64,000 nt of DNA, taken from IMG/VR virus record IMGVR_UViG_3300005613_000015, positions 1-64,000 of that record, one strand, 5' to 3'. The notes beneath the pieces were generated by a model that worked only from the letters and a program-made list of their open reading frames with translations, had not been told where the DNA came from and did not search any database. Origin of the DNA: a virus. The position numbers and the translations under genes are program-made. Below are positions 55,427 to 63,357 of the stretch, piece by piece (the stretch's first letter is position 1; every line of letters begins with the position of its first letter).

Positions 55427-56034
55427 TGCTTATTCGAGATATCTTTTCTTTCGGTGAAGTTTCCCTGATTTCTGAAGGACGTTCTGGTGGACCTATTCGA
55501 TTTAAAGGTATCTTCTCTGAAGCCGAACGTCCAAACGGTAATAAAAGGGTTTACAGTAAAAGACTTTTAGAGCGTGAAGTAAAGAAGCTTCAAGGCCAGA
55601 TTAATGACCGTAGACTTCTTGGGGAGCTAGACCACCCTTCGGATGAAATTGTTCACCTTGGTAATGTATCCCATGTTATTACGAATCTTTCTATACAAGG
55701 TAATCATGTTATGGGAGAGGGCGAGGTTCTTAACACTCCCGCTGGCAAAGTTCTTGCAGAGCTTCTTCGTGCTGGCGTAAAACTAGGAATCTCCTCTCGC
55801 GGTACAGGCTCAGTTGATTTAGATGAGTCAGGGGCACACTATGTCGTAGGAGAGAACTACAACATGATTACCTTTGATATGGTTTCTGAGCCCTCTAGCC
55901 AGGATGCCTTTCCTGCTCTTGCGGAGCACAAACAACTAAATGAAGTACGTGGGCCGATTATTGAGGAACTTCAACACTTTCACAATGACCGGATTTATCT
56001 TACGGCGTTAAAGAGACGTTTAAGCAAACTTTAA
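55426..56034 (+). CDS. 21: prohead protease, gp21-like (202 aa)
   Basis: Serine protease that matures the head by cutting after Leu/Ile-x-Glu sites. The gp21 landmarks are present: LLGELDHPS with catalytic His70, then GISSRGTGS with the nucleophile Ser (123 or 124), and SEPSSQDAFPAL in the tail. Size is close to T4 gp21 (212 aa). It starts with the usual N-terminal IFSFGEVSLISEG and RFKGIFSEAERPN. Position between core proteins and scaffold is as in T4. Confidence 0.95.
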   Translation: MLIRDIFSFGEVSLISEGRSGGPIRFKGIFSEAERPNGNKRVYSKRLLEREVKKLQGQINDRRLLGELDHPSDEIVHLGNVSHVITNLSIQGNHVMGEGEVLNTPAGKVLAELLRAGVKLGISSRGTGSVDLDESGAHYVVGENYNMITFDMVSEPSSQDAFPALAEHKQLNEVRGPIIEELQHFHNDRIYLTALKRRLSKL

Positions 56035-56092
56035 AAATAAAACGCTTTTTCTTTCGCCGTATAATACATAATCATAGCAACCGAAATTTATT

Positions 56093-56698
56093 ATGGAAAC
56101 AAATCTCGATAAGTTAGTAGAAGCTCTTCCCAAAGGTCTTACCGAGGCTGGGATTGAAGAAGTGGCTTCTCTAATTGATGAAGTCGTTGAAGAGCGCGTT
56201 GCAGACGAAGTTAAGATTATCGAAACTAAGGTTAAGGCTTTTCTTCGTACTAAGCTTGACGAGCTAAAAGAGTCCGCACGTGAGGAGCTTGCTGCTGAGG
56301 ATAACTTGGTACGAGCCTTCAAAGCGTTTGAAGCGGTAAAGATGATTGTTGCTTCTGAACTTGATAGTGTTGATTTTGATAACGCTATTTCTGTGCATGA
56401 AGCTGCAAACACTAAACTACAAGAACAGCTTGACGCTACTCGACAGCAACTCAACGAATCCCTTAAAACAGTTAATCTCCTTGAATCCAAGCTGGACCAC
56501 CAGGAGGTTGAACTTAGCCAACTCTCAGAGGCGCTAATTGACGAACGGGAAAAGGCTGAAATTCCCTTCAAGTCCTCAGAGTCGGCGGTCATGATAACCA
56601 ATGAAAATCATGAAACCCAAGGTCTGCCCGATTCAGCCCGGGAGAATTACTTCCTGAATGAGGACGTTATTCGTTTGTCCCAAACTTATAGGAGCTAA
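56093..56698 (+). CDS. 22: prohead scaffold protein, gp22-like (201 aa)
   Basis: Acidic, all-helical coiled-coil protein (ADEVKIIETKVKAFL, NTKLQEQLDATRQQLNES, LLESKLDHQEVEL) that forms the inner core on which the capsid assembles and is degraded by gp21. The ATG is preceded by AATTTATT with no strong Shine-Dalgarno, and a promoter-like TATAATACATAAT lies 30 bases upstream. T4 gp22 is 269 aa. Only three bases before the capsid gene. Confidence 0.82.
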   Translation: METNLDKLVEALPKGLTEAGIEEVASLIDEVVEERVADEVKIIETKVKAFLRTKLDELKESAREELAAEDNLVRAFKAFEAVKMIVASELDSVDFDNAISVHEAANTKLQEQLDATRQQLNESLKTVNLLESKLDHQEVELSQLSEALIDEREKAEIPFKSSESAVMITNENHETQGLPDSARENYFLNEDVIRLSQTYRS

Positions 56699-56701
56699 AA
56701 A

Positions 56702-58282
56702 ATGCTAAATAAACAAACATCGAAAACTCTAGTTGATAAGTGGAGTCCGATTCTTGAAGGTGTTAATGACTCGTACACTCGCGAGACAACTGCCGTCCTC
56801 CTTGAGAACCAAGCTCGTCATATCTTGAACGAGGCTCAAAAGGATGGTATGCTCTCCGAGGCTACTCCCGGTCAGGGTCCAACCACAGTTGGTTCCATTG
56901 GTACTTTCCAGAAGTTCGCCTTCCCTCTCGTTCGTCGGGTTTTTCCCGAATTAATTGCTAACAGGGTTGTTGGCGTTCAGCCCATGCAAGGGCCTGTCTC
57001 GCAAATCTTCTACCTAGGCTACGACCGTCTTACCGACTCGCGCCGTGAGACCGTCTACGGTAAGTATGACCTTACCTACGGCCAGAATGCTTATGGAGAC
57101 GCCTCTGCTCAGTGGGCTGGTGCTTCTAGCCTCGACACAATGGTTGCTAACTCAAGCCTTTCTACCGTAACTGTTGATGCTCCCAGCGCAACTCTCGGTG
57201 GTGAGATTGCTGGGTTCCCGACTTCTGGTATCCACGTTGGCTTTGATGTCTCCACTGGTGAGGTTCTTGGTAAGGTTGTCAGTCCAAATTTCTCTGACGC
57301 TACTGCTATCGGTGACATTACTGGGTTTGATGCTACTCCAAACGGCGTCATTCCTGAGATTAACTTCCACATCGAGCAGCAGCCCGTAACCGCACAGACT
57401 CGTAAGTTCCGTGCCCTTTGGACTCTTGAAGCTGCTCAAGACCTTCGTGCTTATCACAACCTTGACCTTGAGCGTGAACTTACTGACCTTCTTGGTAAGG
57501 AAGTTGCTCTTGAGATTGACCGTGAGCTTATCGAAGATATGCGCGGCATCGCTTATGATTCCTCTGGTGCGGTTTGGCAGCGCAAGATGATGGACATGCC
57601 TAACAGCAACAACTTTACTGGTGCTGGTCGCAACGGTGCTTTTGACCCAGGCCAATTCCTGTATGATGTAACTGGTTCCACGTCTGTAACCGGACAAGGC
57701 GGCGGTCAATGGGGTACTCGTAGTAACGTTTACTTCGTAGACTTCGCTTCGACTGCTCTTAACCTTGCTCCTCGCCACGTTGGTCAGGCTTACGCAAACC
57801 TCCTTGCTACCCTGAACTTCGCTTCGCAGGATATCTACAAGACGACCTACCGTGGTGCTGGTAACTACCTTATCACCTCGCCCTTCATGGCCGCTATTCT
57901 TAACTCGGCTTCGAAGCTCGAAGGCGGTGTGAAGGCTGGTAACTGGGAAGGTCAGCTTGGCGCTAACATCAACTACGCTGGTAAACTCCAGGGCATGTTC
58001 GATGTTTACGTTGACCCGCTCTATCCTGACGATGAGATTCTCATGGGTTACAAGGGCAGCTCGCCTATGGACGCTGGCTTCGTGTACGCCCCGTACATCC
58101 CGCTCCAGATGCTTCCCACTGTTACCGACCCTGAGACCTTCCAGCCCCGTAAGGGTCTGCTTACCCGCTACGGCAAGGCTGCTGTGTCTCCCGAGTCCCG
58201 CTTCTTCCGTGTCATCCGAGTTGTCGGTGCTGGTAGCAACTTCCTCTTCCGTCCTGGTGCTGTTGGGCGAGCTAACGCCTGA
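56702..58282 (+). CDS. 23: major capsid protein, gp23-like (526 aa)
   Basis: HK97-fold shell protein. Clear T4-type phrases: TVGSIGTFQKFAFPLVRRVFP (in parts), VGVQPMQGPVSQIFYL, RKFRALWTLEAAQDL, and MGYKGSSPMDAGFVYAPYIPL near the end. A gp21 cleavage site fits LSE at 51-53 (MLSE|ATPG), removing a 53-residue propeptide. Nearly T4 length (521 aa). Strong ribosome site (TAGGAG). Codons end in C or T much more selectively than in neighbours (AAC, GAC, CTT, GGT), as expected for the most expressed gene. A terminator follows. Confidence 0.97.
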   Translation: MLNKQTSKTLVDKWSPILEGVNDSYTRETTAVLLENQARHILNEAQKDGMLSEATPGQGPTTVGSIGTFQKFAFPLVRRVFPELIANRVVGVQPMQGPVSQIFYLGYDRLTDSRRETVYGKYDLTYGQNAYGDASAQWAGASSLDTMVANSSLSTVTVDAPSATLGGEIAGFPTSGIHVGFDVSTGEVLGKVVSPNFSDATAIGDITGFDATPNGVIPEINFHIEQQPVTAQTRKFRALWTLEAAQDLRAYHNLDLERELTDLLGKEVALEIDRELIEDMRGIAYDSSGAVWQRKMMDMPNSNNFTGAGRNGAFDPGQFLYDVTGSTSVTGQGGGQWGTRSNVYFVDFASTALNLAPRHVGQAYANLLATLNFASQDIYKTTYRGAGNYLITSPFMAAILNSASKLEGGVKAGNWEGQLGANINYAGKLQGMFDVYVDPLYPDDEILMGYKGSSPMDAGFVYAPYIPLQMLPTVTDPETFQPRKGLLTRYGKAAVSPESRFFRVIRVVGAGSNFLFRPGAVGRANA

Positions 58283-58302
58283 TAAATAACCTAAATTAAA
58301 TA

Positions 58303-58340
58303 AGAGAGCCGTGCTTTTTCGAGTGCGGCTCTCTTTGTTT
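58303..58340 (+). terminator. intrinsic terminator after the capsid gene
   Basis: AGAGAGCCG (58303-58311) pairs with CGGCTCTCT (58326-58334), 9 bp with a 14-base loop, then TTTGTTT. It should end the capsid transcript. Confidence 0.88.
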
Positions 58341-58365
58341 GTCTATATACATTAGAGGTGATATT

Positions 58366-58629
58366 ATGCTTTTAAAGAATACAGGACATAGTTCCGTTTT
58401 TGTTCAATTTACTGGTAGTCGAATTATTTTAGGTCCCGGCCAAACTGCCGAGGTAGACGCTAAGGCGATTGTAGGTCTTCCTCCTGGAGTTGTGGAGGTA
58501 GTTGAATCTGTTGAAGTTACTACTACTACCATTATGTGTAGTACAGAGGCCGAAACAACCGTCACAGAAGAACAAGAAGTTACAACTACAAAAAAACGAC
58601 ACATAAAAAAAACTACTTCAGAGGAGTAA
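58366..58629 (+). CDS. unknown small protein (87 aa)
   Basis: First half is beta-rich (NTGHSSVFVQFTGSRI, ILGPGQTAEV), second half is Thr/Val/Glu-rich and ends with Lys-rich KKRHIKKTTSEE. It resembles in outline the small protein at 60923 (both start with a basic/hydrophobic strand and include a GPGQT/PADS turn), so both may be of one small-domain type. ATG at 58366 with GAGG 8 bases before; the frame further upstream lies in the terminator. Function unknown; between capsid and neck genes. Confidence 0.55.
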   Translation: MLLKNTGHSSVFVQFTGSRIILGPGQTAEVDAKAIVGLPPGVVEVVESVEVTTTTIMCSTEAETTVTEEQEVTTTKKRHIKKTTSEE

Positions 58630-58634
58630 GTTAA

Positions 58635-59510
58635 ATGTCATTCAGGGCAGTAAAACCTCAAACACGGTACGGTAACACTTTCGGCTCTGTCAGCGGAAGT
58701 TATGCAGTATTAGAGGACTGGGATTATCCCGGCGATATAGAATACGGCCAACTTAATCGACGTAGATTCCGAAATCAAACTTACTTTACTGAGTTTTATG
58801 AGATTGTAAAAGATTTTGTTCTTGCTCGTCTTGGATTTCCTGTTGTTCGTGTAGAGCTTACAGACTTTCAAATTCAGACTGCTATTGATGAGGCAGTATC
58901 AAAGTTAGATTATCATGCTCCTGACTGGTGCTCTCAGTTCTGCACCTTTGCAACATCTGCTGGAATTTCTCTTTATGAGTTACCTCAAGTTGTCGCAAAT
59001 AACTTTAGGGGTGCTGTGTATCGTAAAAACCTTCTTAGTGTTGCGCAGTCAAACGGAACACTAGAATTTGATTTCTTCATCAAATACTTTCAAGATAACT
59101 TCTTGTTTAGAGACTTTTCTATTGGAGATTATTACCTTACTATCTCTCATTTAGAAATGGTACGAAAGATACTTGGAAATGACGGAACCTTTAATTTAAT
59201 TAACGGCAACTTACTTAATATTTCCCCTACACCAACTGCTGTTTATGATGAAGTTGTTGTTGAGTTCAAAGCAATTGACACAAATACGCTTCATCCTTAC
59301 TTTGTAAGCTGGATTCAAAAATATAGCCTTGCCATATGTAAAGTTATTCTAGGACAAATTCGCGGGAAGTATCAGACACTCCCCTCCCCTGGAGGCGGCG
59401 CTCAACTAAACGGAGAGGCTCTGATTACACAAGGAACTGATGAACAAGAAAAACTTGTTGAAGCCTTGTTAACCGAAATTGAAGAGCCGCCTGCATTTAG
59501 TACCTTCTAA
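58635..59510 (+). CDS. 13: neck protein, gp13-like (291 aa)
   Basis: Head-completion neck protein. The phrase YGQLNRRRFRNQTYFTEFYEIVK, in parts, and VRVELTDFQIQTAIDEAVSKL fit T4-type gp13, which links the portal to the tail. Ends with the Glu-rich VEALLTEIEEP. T4 gp13 is 309 aa. Overlaps the next gene by one base, as 13-14 do in T4. Confidence 0.85.
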   Translation: MSFRAVKPQTRYGNTFGSVSGSYAVLEDWDYPGDIEYGQLNRRRFRNQTYFTEFYEIVKDFVLARLGFPVVRVELTDFQIQTAIDEAVSKLDYHAPDWCSQFCTFATSAGISLYELPQVVANNFRGAVYRKNLLSVAQSNGTLEFDFFIKYFQDNFLFRDFSIGDYYLTISHLEMVRKILGNDGTFNLINGNLLNISPTPTAVYDEVVVEFKAIDTNTLHPYFVSWIQKYSLAICKVILGQIRGKYQTLPSPGGGAQLNGEALITQGTDEQEKLVEALLTEIEEPPAFSTF

Positions 59511-60064
59511 TGGCTGACCGTAAACAGTTCAGAACTTCTCATAAGATTGTAGGCGATACGGCTGAGCAGTTTAATGATTTGCTAAATCTTTATGATTTAG
59601 ATAATCCTGATATTGAACTGTTTAATTTGGTTGACGATGAACTTATTCGCTTAGGCGGCTCTAAAATTTTACTATACAAATTTTTTCGTACAGACGGTAT
59701 GGCTGATGATTTGTATGGAGAGGCGTCTCAAAAAGTTATATCGAATGAGCCGATTGTTCTTCAAGGCCACTACGAGCCTCAAGCCCTCGAAGAAAATTTA
59801 ACTGAATTTGGTATTGAAATTACCAGCGAGCAGATATTTACATTCAATAAGAGTTATTTAGAAAAGCTCGTTGGCCGTCCTCTTATTCCTGGAGATATTC
59901 TTCAACCAGACTTTCAAAATCTAAAGTACGAGGTTTTTGAGGTTCAAGAAGACCAGTTCGATGTATACGGTGTTTACCACCTAACCTGTGCCGCCAGAGT
60001 CCTTCGCGATGATGAGGATATTACAAGAGCAGAGGAGTCCTTTCCTCAAGATGAGGTGTTCTGA
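59510..60064 (+). CDS. 14: neck protein, gp14-like (184 aa)
   Basis: Second neck protein; the partner of gp13. DNPDIELFNLVDDELIRLGGSK, in parts, then ADDLYGEASQKV, and GDILQPDFQNLKYEVFEVQE match the gp14 pattern; the C-terminal strand-rich end includes VYHLTCAARVL. Shorter than T4 gp14 (256 aa). One-base overlaps on both sides. Confidence 0.8.
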   Translation: MADRKQFRTSHKIVGDTAEQFNDLLNLYDLDNPDIELFNLVDDELIRLGGSKILLYKFFRTDGMADDLYGEASQKVISNEPIVLQGHYEPQALEENLTEFGIEITSEQIFTFNKSYLEKLVGRPLIPGDILQPDFQNLKYEVFEVQEDQFDVYGVYHLTCAARVLRDDEDITRAEESFPQDEVF

Positions 60065-60852
60065 TGGCTGGGGCATTATGGACAATTGATGATATTCGAC
60101 GCGAGATTGAAAAGCTCGAATCATCCGCAAGTTTTCAAAAACCTGATTTCTATCGTATCTTTACTAGACGACTGAAAGAAATATTTAGTAGCTTTAAAGT
60201 TCTAAAGGGAGATGATACAGTACGGGAGGTAGAGATTATCTACGCTAATCCAGAGCGAGCAGTTGCTAAAATTGTCGAGGGTAAAACGCAGAATCTACCG
60301 TTGCTGTCGTTGCAGCTAGATGGAGTTTCTATTGATACTGCTAGACAGAAACCGATGGAGGCTCTTGTAGAGCGCAAGTTTTGGATACCTGAAAAACAAC
60401 GAGCTATTCGATACATGGCTCTTGCACCTGTAGCAGCAAATCTAGGGTTTGTTTTAAACGTTTGGGGTAAGTACGTAGAGGAGGTTAACCAGCTTACAGA
60501 GCAGATTATACTTCAGTTCCGCCCTAATCTAAGAGTTGATATTCGTGAGGATGAAGTTTATCAAGCTTACCTTAAAGATGTTTCAGACTCCTCTAACATG
60601 TCTGTAGGCGACCGTCAGGACAGGATTATTAAACGACAACTCAGATTTGAAGTTCAATCGTATATTCCCAGTAAAGTATTTAGATTTACTAATACTGGTG
60701 AGATACAGCTTATGAATTTTGAAGTGTACTTAGATGAAACTGCCGGTCTTGTACCTTTGGAAAGCTATCTTGCTGGGGGTGGCAGAGATTTTCAGTTAAA
60801 TCAGATACCAAATAGGGGTTCGGGTATTACAACGATTACTGAAGAATCTTAA
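60064..60852 (+). CDS. 15: tail terminator / tail completion protein, gp15-like (262 aa)
   Basis: Caps the tail tube and sheath, joining it to the neck. It starts with a helix (GALWTIDDIRREIEKLESSAS) and has DFYRIFTRRLKEIF and DTVREVEIIYANPERAV. Position 13-14-15 and length close to T4 gp15 (272 aa) support the call; gp3 is the alternative. No motif is diagnostic on its own. Confidence 0.62.
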   Translation: MAGALWTIDDIRREIEKLESSASFQKPDFYRIFTRRLKEIFSSFKVLKGDDTVREVEIIYANPERAVAKIVEGKTQNLPLLSLQLDGVSIDTARQKPMEALVERKFWIPEKQRAIRYMALAPVAANLGFVLNVWGKYVEEVNQLTEQIILQFRPNLRVDIREDEVYQAYLKDVSDSSNMSVGDRQDRIIKRQLRFEVQSYIPSKVFRFTNTGEIQLMNFEVYLDETAGLVPLESYLAGGGRDFQLNQIPNRGSGITTITEES

Positions 60853-60895
60853 CAAACAACTTCAAAAAAACTAATGGTTTTACGCTGCACCCTGT

Positions 60896-60902
60896 CTAAA
60901 TA
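60896..60902 (+). promoter_or_regulatory. candidate T4-type late promoter
   Basis: CTAAATA in the 71-base gap after the gp15-like gene, followed by AGAGAGG and the TTG start at 60923. It would drive the small protein, sheath and tube genes. Confidence 0.6.
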
Positions 60903-60922
60903 CAATAGAGAGGATTAATCCA

Positions 60923-61111
60923 TTGACCGCTTATAAAAGAATTAAAAATCTGACCCACCAAGGTCTTGAAATTATCACGAAACTTCCTTCGGGGCAATAT
61001 GACCATATTTGGTTGGCCTCAAAGAAATCGGTTATTGTACCTGCTGACTCGATTACCGACCTTATTCGCGTTGCCGAGCAGCGACAAATGGTAAAAATCT
61101 CGAACGCCTAA
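60923..61111 (+). CDS. unknown small protein (62 aa), TTG start
   Basis: Basic, compact beta-type domain starting (TTG) TAYKRIKNLTHQGLEI, then SVIVPADSITDLIRVA. There is no ATG in the frame near the start; GAGG lies nine bases before TTG and a late promoter precedes it, so a TTG start seems right. Possibly a small adaptor or decoration protein. It lies just before the sheath gene. Function unknown. Confidence 0.5.
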   Translation: MTAYKRIKNLTHQGLEIITKLPSGQYDHIWLASKKSVIVPADSITDLIRVAEQRQMVKISNA

Positions 61112-61125
61112 TAGGAGAATAAAAC

Positions 61126-63327
61126 ATGCCCGCATATGTAAGCCCCGGAGTATATGTAATTGAAAAGGACTGGTCTGATTATACGCCGTCCCTCAACGCA
61201 ACCAACGTTGGTATTATGGGATTCGCATCTCAAGGACCAGCAGGGGTAGCTACTCTAATCACAAACGCCGACCAACTTATTCAAACCTTTGGCCGTCCTG
61301 AAGATGCTGAAGGTGGTCAAGGTTTAATCGGCGCTTATCACATTCTTGACCGTACAAATACGGTATACTTTACGAGAGTTGTTACCTCTAGTGCAACGGT
61401 AGCTGATGCTGCGGTTAAGATTGGTACATGTCCCGATGTGTCCCCATCCGCAGGACTTAGCGAGAATAATCACTATCTTTTCATGGCAACTGTTAAAAAT
61501 TCGGCTGGTGTTACGGTCACAACCGACCCGCTGATTTTTAACGTAACTCCCGCTTCTGCTAACGCCTTATGGATTGGTGGTGCGGATGCCGTGCTGGCTA
61601 CTGTCAACTCAAGGACAACTCCAAGCTCACCAATCTCTTTCCTTCGCGATACCTCGTCTACAGGGCGGTTTATAGGTTCTTACGCAGGTTCGGGTGCGGA
61701 ACTTACCATGTACGCATGGTCTTCGACATCAAGCTTCCCGACTCTTCCTATAGGAACCACGAATGTAGATGTTACTGCTTTTTCTGGCTCTAATGCAGCT
61801 TTATCGGCTACTGGGGGTAATGTTACTTTAAAGCCGTCTACTGGTAGTGGTTATGGTACTCCGGGGTCTGGTGTTACTGCCTCTGCCGTAACTATGGACT
61901 CGACAAGTCTAAGCGGCGGGGCTTATGTAACACGAACACTTTATCCCGGCGCTGGATACAATTACTCTGCAAGTATAGAAACTTACGGATTAAAGACTAC
62001 AGGGCTTCAAGATGTTGTTACGGCGAATCAAGCAGATAGGACTGAGTTTGTACTGAATAAAGGTGGCGGTGCCGAAGAAAGCTATGTTGTAAACTTAGTT
62101 AGCCCCGCCGCAGGTACGGACATTAGCCCTTCAAGCGTTATCAATAGTACGACTGACGCAACAAACAAAACTTCTGATTACATTGTGGGTGAGTTTGCTA
62201 TTGACAACGCCGATAGAGATGATGTTGCCTGGACTCTACCTCCTAGATGGGGTAATGCTATGGCCGGTGATACTCTAAGTGCTGGAACCTTTATCGACTC
62301 GGCTGGAGCCTCTGCTAGTCTCGACTTTTCCGCTGTTAAGCTTATTAAACTTGTTGATGGTACTTACAACTTTGCAGGTGGTGTAAATGGAGACCTTGGA
62401 GATGGCTCTAAAACTTTCTCTGATGCCGAAGTAAAAGCTGCATTCATCGGTAATGCTGCTGACGGAAACGGTGTCTACTCCTACCTGAAAGAAGATGTTG
62501 ATATCTCTCTACTTGCTATTCCTGGAGTTACAGAACAAAATATTGTGAACAATGCAATCTCGATTGCAGCAGATTCACAAGAGTTCTTGGTTGTAACTAA
62601 CCCTCCAATTGGTATTACCAACCCTCAAACTGCTATCGCCTGGTCGAATGGTACTGCCGAAGGTAGAACAGCCGCCCTCAACAACTCATACGCTTGTGTG
62701 TACTGGCCTTGGGTAAAGCTCTTCAACCCTTTCACTCAGATTGACGAGTACGTCTCACCAGACATCTTCGCTATTCGCCAGATGGCTTTTACAGACGCTA
62801 CTTTCGACGCTTGGTTTGCTCCTGCTGGCCTTGTGCGAGGTAGACTTACCAAGCCTGTCGATGTTGAAGTTGTCCTTACCAAAGGTGATAGAGACGCTCT
62901 CTATGGCCCAGGAAACGTAATCAACCCCGTTCAAAAATTCCTCACGGACGGTATCGTCCTGTGGGGCCAGCGAACTACTCAAAGAACCGCCACGGCTCTT
63001 GATAGAATCAACGTTCGCCGTCTTATGATTGTAATTCGCAAGATGCTTCTGGCTTCTACTCGCCAGTTCGTCTTCGAGCCCAACGACGCTGCAACCTGGA
63101 AGCGAATCACGAACGCTGTCGAGCCTCTCATGGCTGACATCAAGAGTCGTAGAGGGGTTGTGGATTTCAAGGTTATCTGTGATTCGAGTACCAACACACC
63201 AATTCGTATCGACCGAAACGAGCTTTGGTGCAAGGTAATTCTTCAGCCTACAAAGGCTGCGGAAGTTATCGTCTTCGAACTTAACCTAACAAGCGCAACC
63301 TTGGGAACTGACCTACCCACTGCTTAA
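61126..63327 (+). CDS. 18: tail sheath protein, gp18-like (733 aa)
   Basis: Contractile sheath subunit. N-terminal SPGVYVIEKDWSDYTPSL and VGIMGFASQGPAG are standard, as is TNADQLIQTFGRPED. The C-terminal conserved domain reads YSPDIFAIRQMAF-like (VSPDIFAIRQMAF), APAGLVRGRLTKPV, TQRTATALDRINVRRL and VKVILQPTKAAEVIVFEL in parts. The middle (about 130-400) is an inserted, variable, surface-exposed domain rich in Ser/Thr/Gly. T4 gp18 is 659 aa. Ribosome site TAGGAG. The tube gene follows after 30 bases. Confidence 0.95.
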   Translation: MPAYVSPGVYVIEKDWSDYTPSLNATNVGIMGFASQGPAGVATLITNADQLIQTFGRPEDAEGGQGLIGAYHILDRTNTVYFTRVVTSSATVADAAVKIGTCPDVSPSAGLSENNHYLFMATVKNSAGVTVTTDPLIFNVTPASANALWIGGADAVLATVNSRTTPSSPISFLRDTSSTGRFIGSYAGSGAELTMYAWSSTSSFPTLPIGTTNVDVTAFSGSNAALSATGGNVTLKPSTGSGYGTPGSGVTASAVTMDSTSLSGGAYVTRTLYPGAGYNYSASIETYGLKTTGLQDVVTANQADRTEFVLNKGGGAEESYVVNLVSPAAGTDISPSSVINSTTDATNKTSDYIVGEFAIDNADRDDVAWTLPPRWGNAMAGDTLSAGTFIDSAGASASLDFSAVKLIKLVDGTYNFAGGVNGDLGDGSKTFSDAEVKAAFIGNAADGNGVYSYLKEDVDISLLAIPGVTEQNIVNNAISIAADSQEFLVVTNPPIGITNPQTAIAWSNGTAEGRTAALNNSYACVYWPWVKLFNPFTQIDEYVSPDIFAIRQMAFTDATFDAWFAPAGLVRGRLTKPVDVEVVLTKGDRDALYGPGNVINPVQKFLTDGIVLWGQRTTQRTATALDRINVRRLMIVIRKMLLASTRQFVFEPNDAATWKRITNAVEPLMADIKSRRGVVDFKVICDSSTNTPIRIDRNELWCKVILQPTKAAEVIVFELNLTSATLGTDLPTA

Positions 63328-63328
63328 T

Positions 63329-63345
63329 GCTATATAAAATAGGAG
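63329..63345 (+). promoter_or_regulatory. candidate late promoter before the tail tube gene
   Basis: GCTATATAAAATAGGAG, identical over 17 bases to 9756-9772. Includes TATAAAATA and the ribosome site AGGAG, 12 bases before the ATG at 63358. Confidence 0.6.
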
Positions 63346-63357
63346 AACATAAAACCA

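Noticed and set aside
56705-56711. CTAAATA as a late promoter at the capsid start codon
   Set aside because: It lies inside the first codons of the gene, after a good ribosome site, so it cannot drive the capsid gene; coincidence of the Leu-Asn-Lys codons.
58280-58287. GATAAATA late promoter core at the capsid stop codon
   Set aside because: It matches the T4 late core but is followed at once by an intrinsic terminator, so it would make only a very short RNA; no clear function.
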